A DNA stretch of 64,000 bases from an uncultured Croceitalea sp. (GCA_947495075.1 CANLXH010000001.1:1054001-1118000); one strand, 5' to 3'; shown: positions 46,903-55,561, counted from the first letter of the stretch. Numbers and translations are program-made. The notes: generated from the letters alone by a model not told the origin.

Positions 46903-47348
46903 TGAAGGCAGGTGAAATTATTTCTAGACTCCCGTATACCAAGCCATTCCTATTTGTGGATGATTTATTAGAGATTAATAAAAGTGGAGTAGTAGGAAGT
47001 TATACGTTTATAGAGGACTCGGATTTCTACAAGGGGCATTTTAAGGGCTTTCCAGTAACACCTGGAGTTTTATTGACCGAATGCTGCGCTCAAATAGGAT
47101 TGGTATGTTTAGGCATCTATCTTTTAGCAGATAAAATTACTAATGAAGCTAAAATTGGGCTCTCTAGTTCGGAAATGGAGTTTTTAGAACCTGTATTGCC
47201 TAATGAAAGAGTTGTGGTAAGTTCAGAACTCATCTATTTTAGATTTCATAAACTAAAATGCAAAGTGAAAATGCATAATACGAATGGAGATTTGGTGTGT
47301 AAGGGAGTTATAGCTGGAATGTTCAAAGTAACAGATGATGCAGAATAG
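46899..47348 (+). CDS. 3-hydroxyacyl-ACP dehydratase (FabZ-like)
   Basis: 149 residues with the hot-dog motif GHFKGFPVTPGVLLTE, giving catalytic His47 and Glu61 as in FabZ/FabA. It removes water from 3-hydroxyacyl-ACP. Start overlaps the SDR stop (ATGATGA), end overlaps the ketosynthase start by 14 bp. Most likely serves the operon ACP; a housekeeping FabZ should exist elsewhere. Confidence 0.82.
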   Translation: MMKAGEIISRLPYTKPFLFVDDLLEINKSGVVGSYTFIEDSDFYKGHFKGFPVTPGVLLTECCAQIGLVCLGIYLLADKITNEAKIGLSSSEMEFLEPVLPNERVVVSSELIYFRFHKLKCKVKMHNTNGDLVCKGVIAGMFKVTDDAE

Positions 47349-48609
47349 GGTAGTAATTACTGGTTTAGGGGTCTGCGCTCCCAATGGAGTTGGAGTAAAA
47401 GATTTTTTAAATGCACTTTCCAAAGGTGATAGTGGAATTCAATATTTTAAAGAACTTGAAAGTCTAAACTTTTCATGTCAAGTTGCTGGTGAACCTAATG
47501 TTAAAGAAACTAATTTAAATAATTACTTTAGTAATGTTCAATTAAAAGGATTGGACTCTAGTGGGCTTATTTATGGCGTAATTTCTGGATTAGATGCTTG
47601 GAAAGATGCCGGATTGGATAAGATAGCATCAGATGGTCAGCCAGATTGGGATAGTGGAATTTTATTTGGGACTGGAATTTTAGGAGTAGATAAGTTTAGA
47701 GAATCTATTTATAAAGTAGATGAAGGCAATGTTCGCAGGCTAGGAAGTACCTCTGTAGTGCAAACTATGGCAAGCGGTATTAGTGCCTATTTAGGCGGTA
47801 TTTTGGGATGTGGCAACCAAGTAACTACGAATTCATCTGCATGTACTACAGGTACTGAGGCAGTTTTAATGGGTTATGAACGTATTAAGCTAGGTAAAGC
47901 CAAAAGAATGCTAGTTGGTAGTTGTAGTGATAGCGGACCTTACGTTTGGGGTGGTTTTGATGCCATGCGAATACTTCCTAGAAAATATAATGAAAACCCT
48001 AAGGCAGCAAGCAGACCAATGAGTGCTACTGCATCTGGATTTATACCAGGAAGTGGAGCAGGGGCGCTAGTCTTAGAATCTTTAGATAGTGCTTTAGAGA
48101 GAGGGACTACTATTTATGCAGAAGTTTTAGGAGGAGCTATAAATAGTGGTGGTCAAAGAGCAGGAGGGAGCATGACTGCACCCAACAACGAAGCAGTCCA
48201 GCGTTGTATTGGTAAAGCAATTGAAAATTCAGAAATAAAAGCGAAAGACATCGACGCTATTAATGGTCATTTAACAGCCACAAGTAAAGACCCAACAGAA
48301 ATAGCTAATTGGATTCAAGCATTAAACCTTTCAGGAGTGGATTTCCCTTATATCAATTCTTTTAAAAGTCATTTCGGACATTGTTTGGCAGCAGCTGGCA
48401 GTATAGAATGTGTTGGAGTTGCACTTCAATTAAAAGAACAGCTATTATTTGGTAATTTAAACTGTGAAGACCTACATCCAGAAATTGAAGAATTCATTTC
48501 AAGCACTAAAATTCCACAAAAAACGATAAAAAAAGAACTAAATATTATTGCAAAAGCTAGTTTTGGTTTTGGAGATGTGAATGCCTGTGCTATTTTTAGC
48601 AAATACTAA
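47335..48609 (+). CDS. Beta-ketoacyl-ACP synthase (FabF-like) of the T3PKS operon
   Basis: 424 residues with the KAS I/II triad Cys170 (NSSACTTGTEA), His312 (NGHLTATSKDP) and His346 (SFKSHFGHCLAAAG). Start is RVVITGLGVCAPNG, as in FabF. It elongates an acyl chain on ACP, presumably to build the starter for the type III PKS. Starts at either of two adjacent ATGs (47335, 47338). Confidence 0.85.
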   Translation: MMQNRVVITGLGVCAPNGVGVKDFLNALSKGDSGIQYFKELESLNFSCQVAGEPNVKETNLNNYFSNVQLKGLDSSGLIYGVISGLDAWKDAGLDKIASDGQPDWDSGILFGTGILGVDKFRESIYKVDEGNVRRLGSTSVVQTMASGISAYLGGILGCGNQVTTNSSACTTGTEAVLMGYERIKLGKAKRMLVGSCSDSGPYVWGGFDAMRILPRKYNENPKAASRPMSATASGFIPGSGAGALVLESLDSALERGTTIYAEVLGGAINSGGQRAGGSMTAPNNEAVQRCIGKAIENSEIKAKDIDAINGHLTATSKDPTEIANWIQALNLSGVDFPYINSFKSHFGHCLAAAGSIECVGVALQLKEQLLFGNLNCEDLHPEIEEFISSTKIPQKTIKKELNIIAKASFGFGDVNACAIFSKY

Positions 48610-48623
48610 GAAGTACTTATTTA

Positions 48624-48878
48624 ATGACAGAAGAAGAAAAATACCAAAAGTTAAAAACGATTGTTCAGACTTATTTGCCAGACGATGTTGGTGTAGACCA
48701 AATAAACTTAGAAAGTAATTTTACCCAAGAACTTAATATTAATTCTGCAAACCTTGTAGATATTGTATTGGACGTCGAAGACACCTTTGACATTATGTTA
48801 GAAAATGAGGATATGGATGGTATGCTTACCGTTAAAGATGCTCTAGCTATAATCGATAAAAAAATAGCTAAAAAATGA
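48624..48878 (+). CDS. Acyl carrier protein of the T3PKS operon
   Basis: 84 residues, acidic, four-helix layout. The phosphopantetheine Ser is Ser41 in NINSANLVDI; the usual Asp-Ser-Leu is replaced by Asn-Ser-Ala, so it is not the housekeeping ACP. It probably carries the acyl chain between KAS, dehydratase, reductase and the PKS. Follows the KAS gene by 14 bp and overlaps the membrane-protein gene by 4 bp. Confidence 0.82.
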   Translation: MTEEEKYQKLKTIVQTYLPDDVGVDQINLESNFTQELNINSANLVDIVLDVEDTFDIMLENEDMDGMLTVKDALAIIDKKIAKK

Positions 48879-49309
48879 AAGACCTCTGGGATTGGTTTAG
48901 ACTTAAACTAACTGTGGACAAAACACTTATACTTGTGTATTGCATTATCTACTTTACATGGGGAATGCTTATGAATTGGTTTGGGGCAGAAGTACAGATT
49001 GCAAAATTTACTTATTGGTGGCAGGTAATTACCTGTTATATTTTTTACATGGTGCCCATCTCTTTGCTTTTACGCGGTTTACCATTTCATGCACAATATG
49101 CTTATGGTTTAGTAGCTATGTGCCTTTTAGAATTTGGAGGATATGCATTAAAAACATCTTATGCGTATCCAAATAACCTTATAGATGAGTTTTTTAATGT
49201 GCGAAATTTTAGTCTAGCAATGGCTTTATTTTTTGCTTTATATTTTCCTGCGGGAAATTGGACAGTAGGGAATGTGCATCGCTTTTTATTCCCTAAAAAA
49301 CCTAGATAA
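48875..49309 (+). CDS. Small integral membrane protein of the T3PKS operon
   Basis: 144 residues with about four hydrophobic segments (KTLILVYCIIYFTWGML, WQVITCYIFYMVPISLLL, YAYGLVAMCLLEFGGY, FSLAMALFFALYFPAG). No known domain. It overlaps the ACP gene by 4 bp and ends the operon. It might anchor the pathway or its lipid product in the membrane; this is inference. Confidence 0.65.
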   Translation: MKDLWDWFRLKLTVDKTLILVYCIIYFTWGMLMNWFGAEVQIAKFTYWWQVITCYIFYMVPISLLLRGLPFHAQYAYGLVAMCLLEFGGYALKTSYAYPNNLIDEFFNVRNFSLAMALFFALYFPAGNWTVGNVHRFLFPKKPR

Positions 49310-49322
49310 ATAGAAGTAAGTT

Positions 49323-49829
49323 TTATTCTAAATCGAATAAAAGAGTAATTTTTACTAAATTATCTTCACGCTTCTTTTTTATTTTGATGCCATAATCATA
49401 GCTATATATAGAAGTCTCTCCCTTTAACTGATTTCCATTCTTTTTAAAATTAATTTTAATAGGCTTTGTAGTACCTTTTAAAGTGAGGTTGCCATCGACC
49501 ATGAAGGTGCCTTCTTTATAATTGACAGATGTGCTTTTAAAAGAAATTCTTGGAAAATCATCCTCATCAAAATACTTGCCGTTTTTTAGTGACCAATTAC
49601 GCAAACCATTATTAGTGTCTAGTGTTTCCACGGAAACGGAACCGGCAAAAGAAGAACTTTCTGGAGAATCGAAGTCAATAGTAGAAGTAGATTTAAAGCC
49701 TCCAATAGTCCCTTTAACATCTTTTGAAACAAATAGAAAGCTAATTTCAGCATTTACTACAGATACTTGAGCAGTGCTAGAATAAACTGAAACTACTATA
49801 AATAAAACAGATAAAAAAATACGACTCAT
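49323..49829 (-). CDS. YceI family periplasmic protein
   Basis: 168 residues with a signal peptide. The beta-barrel lipocalin-like YceI fold is seen in STIDFDSPESSSFAGSVSVE, FPRISFKSTSV and VDGNLTLKGTTKPI. YceI proteins bind isoprenoid-type lipids in the periplasm. Convergent with the polyketide operon, 13 bp away. Confidence 0.82.
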   Translation of the reverse strand: MSRIFLSVLFIVVSVYSSTAQVSVVNAEISFLFVSKDVKGTIGGFKSTSTIDFDSPESSSFAGSVSVETLDTNNGLRNWSLKNGKYFDEDDFPRISFKSTSVNYKEGTFMVDGNLTLKGTTKPIKINFKKNGNQLKGETSIYSYDYGIKIKKKREDNLVKITLLFDLE

Positions 49830-49990
49830 TAAATATTAATTAGTTATAGTTAAGTCATTATTTATATAGAAACTTAACATTTACTTCATTGTAATATTTT
49901 TAATGATAAGAATCAATTGTTAAACTTACTAGAAATAGAGAATCTACCCTAAAAAATGGAAGTATTTTTACTAACTTTAAAGAGGAAGGT

Positions 49991-50329
49991 ATGATTACAG
50001 TGATGAAAAGCACAAAAAAAAATACTAGTGTTGTAAATGAATTGCTTTGTAAATTAGAACGCAATCATACTGAAATACAAACACTTTTGGTAAGACTTAA
50101 CTCCTATACTTGCGAGCCTACCAATTATGAATGTTTTGAAAGATTACGTGATTTACGTGACGATATTGAGTCTTTGAAGAAACGACATTTAGAACTATTC
50201 CGTACCATAGATTTGAATCAGCTAGATAAACAAGAGGAGTTGGTAGAAAAAATGCAAAACCAAATAGCCTCTTTTAAGGAACTGGATAGTAAAATAGGGG
50301 CTTATGTTATAGATACGAACGGTTATTGA
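49991..50329 (+). CDS. Small coiled-coil protein of unknown function
   Basis: 112 residues, charged, predicted helical through most of its length (FERLRDLRDDIESLKKRHLELF). ATG 50003 is an alternative start. No known domain. Its last 16 bases form the left end of a 64-bp tandem duplication, so its 3' end is the boundary between the core and the accessory region. Confidence 0.55.
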   Translation: MITVMKSTKKNTSVVNELLCKLERNHTEIQTLLVRLNSYTCEPTNYECFERLRDLRDDIESLKKRHLELFRTIDLNQLDKQEELVEKMQNQIASFKELDSKIGAYVIDTNGY

Positions 50330-50441
50330 TGCTAACTTTATATTTTCATTTCTAGAAAAGAACTCTATATTTAGGGTTACGAACGGTTATTGATGCTAAC
50401 TTTATATTTTCATTTCTAGAAAAGAACTCTATATTTAGGGT
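50314..50441. repeat. Exact 64-bp tandem duplication
   Basis: 50314-50377 and 50378-50441 are identical over 64 bp. The unit begins with TACGAACGGTTATTGATGC and ends with ATATTTAGGGT, and includes the stop codon of the preceding gene. Bases outside the two units do not match. A short duplication at the 3' end of a gene beside a variable region can be a scar of an integration or excision event, or plain slippage. Confidence 0.9.
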
Positions 50442-50457
50442 AACAATCACGAACTGA

Positions 50458-50727
50458 ATTGAAAACCGACCAAAAGGCGAAATACCGGTCCGTAACTGGC
50501 AATTAGAACTATTAATCGCTGGTGGTATTCTAATATCTTTATATTCCAGTACTGATATTTTTAAAGAATTCTTTTTCCACAAATATCCCATTATAGATTT
50601 TTCGCATTACCAAACCCTCGTATTTTTTGGGCTCTATATTATAACCTGAGCGCTATTAATAGGTTTTGGAGCTACTTTGATATTCAGAACGGTGTGGTTG
50701 ACATATAAAGGAATAGTAGGTTGTTAA
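50458..50727 (+). pseudogene. Decayed membrane-protein gene fragment
   Basis: Frame 50458-50727 reads IENRPKGEIPVRNWQLELL, then hydrophobic segments (LIAGGILISLY, TLVFFGLYIIT), an in-frame TGA at 50647-50649, and continues LLIGFGATLIFRTVWLTYKG to a stop at 50725. There is no start codon after the TGA at 50455. The coherent protein-like pattern on both sides of the stop indicates a broken gene of a small integral membrane protein; the parent family is not recognised. Confidence 0.55.
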
Positions 50728-50757
50728 ATAATCTATTTTACATAATATAAATTATAG

Positions 50758-51230
50758 TACAGATTGATTTATAAGTATTTATGGTTCAAACTCTTAGCTG
50801 TAAGCTATAATTCTATTATGTAAAATATCCCTCGTATTTATAGCTTTTAAGCGAATTACCAACAGGGTCATCAACCTCTTTAATTCACGTAGCTTCAATA
50901 TTTCTACACAGAAAAAACTTTTTAGAAAATTTCAAACTCATAGAGAATCCTAGCGACAAACATTTCGGCTGTATCTATAATTAGTCGTTATGTAAAATTG
51001 CCGCACAGCCAATCGCTCGATTGCTTTTTAAAAATAAACGCTTTATGGCGTTCATTTCTAAACACAATTTGCCAACGCTTGACCAGCGCCAAAAAAAGCA
51101 AAACTTTTAGATTCTTTTGAAATACACGATTTATGATAAAATTTCTGCCAGTAAATTTTTCCGGGAATTCTCGTCAGCTTGCCGCAACAGCTAAAATTTT
51201 CTCTGCGAGCAAAATTCTTAGCACTTGCTC
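50758..51230. repeat. Interspersed repeat A, copy 1
   Basis: About 473 bp, clearly related to 60072-60540. The core 50988-51104 (117 bp) is aligned without gaps to 60300-60416 with only three differences; the flanks are more diverged. It contains the hairpin CAATCG-CT-CGATTG (51010-51023), AACGC...GCGTT, and GCTAAAATTTT...AAAATTCTTAGC (51190-51222). Short frames across it are not genes. It lies just downstream of the two-gene cargo on the minus strand. Confidence 0.85.
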
Positions 51231-51254
51231 CTTTCGTTTTTCTATTTTACATAA

Positions 51255-51770
51255 TTAAAGAATCAACTTAGTCATTTTGGGAATCATATCTTTTATTGAC
51301 CCTTTTTCTATATGAATCGTATAATCTCTAGCAATACATTCAAAAGTTGAATCATGAAAGCTTAAAACAAAATGTCTTGCATTCTCCATAAATCTCTTTT
51401 TATCGTGATATGGATGCACCGAGTTCATTGATTCAAGAGTACGAATCCATGACGAATTTAGAATCTCATAACTTCCATATGGACCTAATCCTCTACTTGC
51501 TAAAGGGTGTCCAGAAAATGCCTCGTCATTTGGAGAACCAGAATAATGTGCATAACACCAGTCAAAAGTTACAATCGCGACAGGTTCAACGGAATCACTA
51601 TCTACCATTTTAATTTCACTTCCATCCCAATCTTCAGGTATATCGTTTAGATAAAATGCTACTGAAACCTTAGATTCTGATGCAATAATTAATGGAATTG
51701 GTGCTCCTACAGAGGATTGGGGAAACTCGGTTAGTTCGTTTACTTTATCTTTAGAATCTACCTTATACAT
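51255..51770 (-). CDS. Unknown protein, cassette between repeats A1 and B1
   Basis: 171 residues, soluble, no signal peptide. Conspicuous His/Gly/Pro-rich patches: CYAHYSGSPNDEAFSGHPL, HPYHDKKRF, HFVLSFHDSTFECIA. These look like conserved blocks of a real family, but I cannot name it. It starts 10 bp after the 144-residue gene, so the two form one unit. Its stop overlaps a 15-bp direct repeat that also occurs upstream of repeat A1. Confidence 0.5.
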   Translation of the reverse strand: MYKVDSKDKVNELTEFPQSSVGAPIPLIIASESKVSVAFYLNDIPEDWDGSEIKMVDSDSVEPVAIVTFDWCYAHYSGSPNDEAFSGHPLASRGLGPYGSYEILNSSWIRTLESMNSVHPYHDKKRFMENARHFVLSFHDSTFECIARDYTIHIEKGSIKDMIPKMTKLIL

Positions 51771-51780
51771 CTAAATTTGT

Positions 51781-52215
51781 TTATTTGAAATACTCAATTT
51801 GATTATGGAAAATGTATTCACCAAGAACTTTCATACCATTCATAAAAACCTTGATTTCCCAATTGGACAAGTATGTGTGCCGACCAACATTATTCTCAAA
51901 AAAGACAAAATCATCTGGTTTTGATAAGGTTTTCGAAGGAATTAGAAATACTAGAGGTTCAGTTTCAGGTATAAAACCTATCAAAGCTACCCACAGATTA
52001 TCCTTTGGTTCCCCTAACTTGTCTTTTGGAATTTTCATGCTTTGTAGTGCAATTAAATCCATAGGTTGTAAAAACAGCTTTGATTGTTTCCCTTTTGGGC
52101 TTTTTACTAGAAAATCAACTCCTTCCCTCCCATTTTTCTTTTTGTTGATTTCAAGGCCTGCATTCATCATTTCGGACTTTAAAATATCTTCAGCTTGCTT
52201 TTGAAATTCTGACAT
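51781..52215 (-). CDS. Unknown small protein, cassette between repeats A1 and B1
   Basis: 144 residues. The pattern GVDFLVKSPKGKQSKLFLQ, then WVALIGF and LVFLIPSKTL resembles the strand layout of PD-(D/E)XK-like restriction-fold proteins, but the usual Glu-x-Lys is not clear, so this is a weak suggestion. Its ATG is 10 bp from repeat B1. First gene of a two-gene unit with the 171-residue protein. Confidence 0.5.
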   Translation of the reverse strand: MSEFQKQAEDILKSEMMNAGLEINKKKNGREGVDFLVKSPKGKQSKLFLQPMDLIALQSMKIPKDKLGEPKDNLWVALIGFIPETEPLVFLIPSKTLSKPDDFVFFENNVGRHTYLSNWEIKVFMNGMKVLGEYIFHNQIEYFK

Positions 52216-52225
52216 GTAATAAAAG

Positions 52226-52452
52226 TATCCTTTCTTTTTTACTTGATTAAAAAAGAAACAAAAAAATCAAGGCTAACAGATAATTTTGGAAACAATGTAC
52301 GGGTCGGTCGCTAAATTTTAGGATCCATTCTAACACTTAAGACTGCTTTAAGGCAAAAGAAACAATAGGGCAGTCAACTAGTATTGTAACCAGCCCCCTA
52401 AATTCTTAACGCTCCTCTCCCCTATTGTTTTGCCAAAATTCTCTTAGGCCGG
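52226..52452. repeat. Interspersed long palindrome B, copy 1
   Basis: 227 bp, same length as the copy at 61216-61442. Left arm GGCTAACAGATAATTTTGG (52271-52289) pairs with CCAAAATTCTCTTAGGCC (52433-52450); inside, CTAAATTTTAGG (52311-52322) pairs with CCTAAATTCTTA (52397-52408). GACTGC/GCAGTC flank an inner loop. A separate AT hairpin (TTTCTTTTTT/AAAAAAGAAA) stands at the left end. It occupies nearly the whole gap 52216-52486; no gene is seen in it. Confidence 0.85.
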
Positions 52453-52486
52453 AGACTTAGATCTTTTTAAAATTTCAAGTCATTAT

Positions 52487-53158
52487 TTACCTACTAGTGC
52501 TTCTGACATAGTCAAAAAATAGTTGCCTAGCACCATCAAACAACCTTAATTCAAGTTTACTGTTTTGATTTAAATCGGCAGCTTTTTGAATGCAATCGAA
52601 TACCATATCCCTAAACCTCTCAACATTAATAGACGTAGTATACTTTTCCCTATTACCATCTAATGTTTCGTAACTACCGTCCCATTCAAGTTCTGGATCT
52701 TTATAAATTCCTTCTATATCCTTATTATATCTGAAGTGGTAATATTTGTTATTGAATTTGTCGTAGGAGGATAGACTTACATTATGTAAAAGGCCATTTC
52801 GCAAAGAATATAAAATCCTAATTATATCATCATTTTCATCAAATTCTCCAAAATAATATAGGCATCTTTTAATGCCATTGCCAAATCTTGGTTGTGCTTT
52901 ATCAATTCTATTATAGCAAGTTCCTAATTGATCTAAAATCGAGCATAATGATATATAGGGCATTAAATGTTTACTATATTCATTTGCTAAACTATGCTGT
53001 ATGTTTTGATATACAAATGATAAAGTAGAACGCAGTAATGCATTTTTCACAATTATTGGCGAATAACTTGTATTGAGATGAACAAAAATCATTTCTTCAA
53101 CACTCAACTCATGAATCTTTTTATCAGATATTTTTGATTCTGTAATATTGTATTCCAC
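52487..53158 (-). CDS. HEPN-like protein of the ABC-three-component-like cassette
   Basis: 223 residues, mostly helical. SLRNGLLHN (Arg120-Asn121-x3-His125) fits the Rx4-6H motif of HEPN domains, where the residue after Arg is polar. HEPN proteins are RNases or RNA-binding effectors in conflict systems. The call rests on one short motif plus context; it might equally be a catalytically inert HEPN-like fold. It follows the ABC ATPase gene by 32 bp as the last gene. Confidence 0.5.
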   Translation of the reverse strand: MEYNITESKISDKKIHELSVEEMIFVHLNTSYSPIIVKNALLRSTLSFVYQNIQHSLANEYSKHLMPYISLCSILDQLGTCYNRIDKAQPRFGNGIKRCLYYFGEFDENDDIIRILYSLRNGLLHNVSLSSYDKFNNKYYHFRYNKDIEGIYKDPELEWDGSYETLDGNREKYTTSINVERFRDMVFDCIQKAADLNQNSKLELRLFDGARQLFFDYVRSTSR

Positions 53159-53190
53159 TTCAGATATAAAAGGTTTTTGCTAGAAGCTAT

Positions 53191-55083
53191 CTAGTTTTCA
53201 AATTTTAAAGATTTGTTATTCGGGTCATAATCTTCTCCAACAGTATATTCATCAATGTTTAACGACGGATCAATCATGGATGTAGTAAATATTATTTGAT
53301 AGTCTTCAGCATCATGAGTTTTTGCTAATTCAACAATGTTTTTTTGAAAAATATGGCTTCTTTCGGGCTTCATTCCTTTATCTTCCATGTTGTCGCATAT
53401 AATAAATCGTGGATATCTAAAATAATCATGTCTTAAGGAAGCAAAGAAGATTGCAAAACGGATTGCATTTTTTAGGTACACCATAGAGCTTGCCGAAAAA
53501 TGATTTCTATTGTTCAAATAATAACTGTTTTTTACAAAATCAAGCCTAACGTAACTAGAGTTTTCAAAAAACTCTTCATAGCCCCCTTCTTTATGTAACA
53601 ATTCTAAAGCAATTTCTTGAATACTTCTCCTTGCTTCTTGTTCTCTTGTTTTTAAATCTTGCTCAAGCTGATCAATTTTAACTTTCAGTAAAGCTACTTC
53701 TCCAGAAAGACTCTGTAATCTATCACCTAGTAAATTATACTTTTCTACATTTACTAATTTATCATCGAGGTCAGCTATAACAGACAAAACAAATCCTTTT
53801 TCAACAAGAAGACCTTCTTTAATTCTTTGAGATTTCGATTGCGATGTATCTACTATGTTTGAATATTCTCTTTCTGCTCTATTTACTTTAGTGCTTAAAT
53901 TTTGTTTTAAAGAAAGTAAATCCTGTAACCTATTTCGTTTTATTCGTAACAACTTTTCGGACTCATTAATTTGGGTTTGAAGCTCTATTTTCATCCGCTC
54001 AATACGCTCTTTTCCTTGTTTATCTTTCAAAGGTTCTTTGCATAATTTGCAATGATTTTCATCAATAGGAATTAACTCTTCAAGACATGAAGGGCAGTAA
54101 CTCAAAGGTAATTCCGAAAAATACTCTCTCATAATAAGGGATTCTTCGGAAGATTCTAAACGATGATTTAATTCATTTATAAATTCCTCAGAATCAATAA
54201 TATTAAGTTCTAATCCATAAATCTCATCATTTACAGTCTTTAAACTCTTCTTTTCATCAATAAGAGATTTAGAGATTTTATTTAAATCAGTACTTAATTT
54301 TGACATTGTGACCTTCTCACTATTCTCAATTTTTATTATTCTTTTATCTAGGTCAGCTAAAACTTTTTTATTTTCCTCTAATAATAGATTTAATCCTTTA
54401 ATTGTGGTAGGAGTTTCATTAGCTTCTAAAACTTTTTTTAAAAACCTGTATTGAGATTCTACATCATCAAGAACCCTCTTTCTTTTTCTATATTTTATTT
54501 GATTATCATATAATTCATTTTCATAAGTACCAAATAATAGTGAACCTAAAGTTGTTCTAATTAGTGGAGAATCAAAATCTTCGTTATTTAGTAAGGCTGT
54601 AATAGAGCTTAACTGATCTAAATAAATAAGTCTATATATTTGATTTAATGTAACAGTTTCTCCTCGTTCTGTTTTTACCTCTGGTATATTTAAAAAATTA
54701 AATAAATATTCGCTAAAACTTTTTTTGTTTTCAGACCTACGATAACCGTATACCTTCCAACCATCAATATTTGATTTCAAAGCTTTTTCCATACTTCCAT
54801 GAAAAATCTGCATTGGTCGCATGGTTTGAGCTGAAATTTCTCTTTTGAAAGTCAAAGTCGACTCATTGATCTCTACTTCAACAATTGTAAAATCACATTT
54901 CAAAGCCTCCGGTAACCAATCAGTAAACTCACCGCCAATTGAATAGAACAAAGCATTAGCAATAGATGATTTTCCAGAACCATTTTCTCCTCTAATTATA
55001 TTTACACCGCCATGAAAAAGTTCGTCGTAAACAACTTTTCCTATGGATGTAATTATTAATCTATTGACTTTAAACTTTATCAT
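53191..55083 (-). CDS. SMC/RecF-like ABC ATPase of an ABC-three-component-like system
   Basis: About 630 residues from ATG 55083; an upstream TTG (55095) lies deeper in the preceding gene. Walker A GENGSGKSS near the N-terminus, long coiled coils (about 190-480) broken by a zinc ribbon CPSC...CKLC (about 330-352), a signature-like FSASSMVYLKNA and Walker B-like RFIICDNMED near the C-terminus. This is the layout of ABC ATPases in three-component conflict systems. It should sense a DNA or nucleoprotein cue and control the linked effectors. Overlaps the middle-component gene by 14 bp. Confidence 0.75.
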   Translation of the reverse strand: MIKFKVNRLIITSIGKVVYDELFHGGVNIIRGENGSGKSSIANALFYSIGGEFTDWLPEALKCDFTIVEVEINESTLTFKREISAQTMRPMQIFHGSMEKALKSNIDGWKVYGYRRSENKKSFSEYLFNFLNIPEVKTERGETVTLNQIYRLIYLDQLSSITALLNNEDFDSPLIRTTLGSLLFGTYENELYDNQIKYRKRKRVLDDVESQYRFLKKVLEANETPTTIKGLNLLLEENKKVLADLDKRIIKIENSEKVTMSKLSTDLNKISKSLIDEKKSLKTVNDEIYGLELNIIDSEEFINELNHRLESSEESLIMREYFSELPLSYCPSCLEELIPIDENHCKLCKEPLKDKQGKERIERMKIELQTQINESEKLLRIKRNRLQDLLSLKQNLSTKVNRAEREYSNIVDTSQSKSQRIKEGLLVEKGFVLSVIADLDDKLVNVEKYNLLGDRLQSLSGEVALLKVKIDQLEQDLKTREQEARRSIQEIALELLHKEGGYEEFFENSSYVRLDFVKNSYYLNNRNHFSASSMVYLKNAIRFAIFFASLRHDYFRYPRFIICDNMEDKGMKPERSHIFQKNIVELAKTHDAEDYQIIFTTSMIDPSLNIDEYTVGEDYDPNNKSLKFEN

Positions 55084-55561
55084 ATCTATATTCAATAAGT
55101 CCAGATCTTTCTTTAAAATTTTTAATTGAGATATTATCTAATTCATTTTTTATATAGTCTAAAATTTTCATCTTCTCTCCTGTTTGATCTGTAAATGACT
55201 TTAAGATAAAATCTGGTAAGGGTAAGTCTGTTCTTTTGACATAACCTTTTTTCAGTCTTTCACTATCTATTATTGATGTAGAAGCTAATTCATTTAATGA
55301 AATGTTGTGCATTTTATTCAATTGTGCAAAGACATTTTTTTCAGATTTAATATTATTATACTCATTTACCTTTATGCTTCGCCTAATATGGATGTAAGCT
55401 TGAGGTAATTTCATCTTATGCAGAAAACTTGGGTACAGTAATATAAAATCATAGATTTTTAATCTATCAATTTCAATTTCCGTCTTATTCAAATTATTTA
55501 ATAATAATAAGAACCTATAAGAACAATGATAAGGGTCAAAAATTGGTTGATATAAAATCAT
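55070..55561 (-). CDS. Middle component of an ABC-three-component-like system
   Basis: 163 residues. The start ILYQPIFDPYHCSYRFLLLL followed by IEIDRLKIYDFILLYP closely resembles, from memory, the middle-component families of ABC-3C systems (MC5-like). Such small proteins bridge the effector and the ATPase. It starts 1 bp after the HNH gene and overlaps the ATPase gene, the order expected for these systems. Confidence 0.6.
   Translation of the reverse strand: MILYQPIFDPYHCSYRFLLLLNNLNKTEIEIDRLKIYDFILLYPSFLHKMKLPQAYIHIRRSIKVNEYNNIKSEKNVFAQLNKMHNISLNELASTSIIDSERLKKGYVKRTDLPLPDFILKSFTDQTGEKMKILDYIKNELDNISIKNFKERSGLIEYRYDKV

Noticed and set aside
50352..50591. 79-codon minus-strand frame over the tandem duplication
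   Set aside because: It is the antisense of the decayed membrane-protein gene and of the duplicated non-coding sequence; composition is not protein-like.
52226..52452. Retron msr-msd RNA
   Set aside because: The structured element has no reverse transcriptase gene next to either copy.
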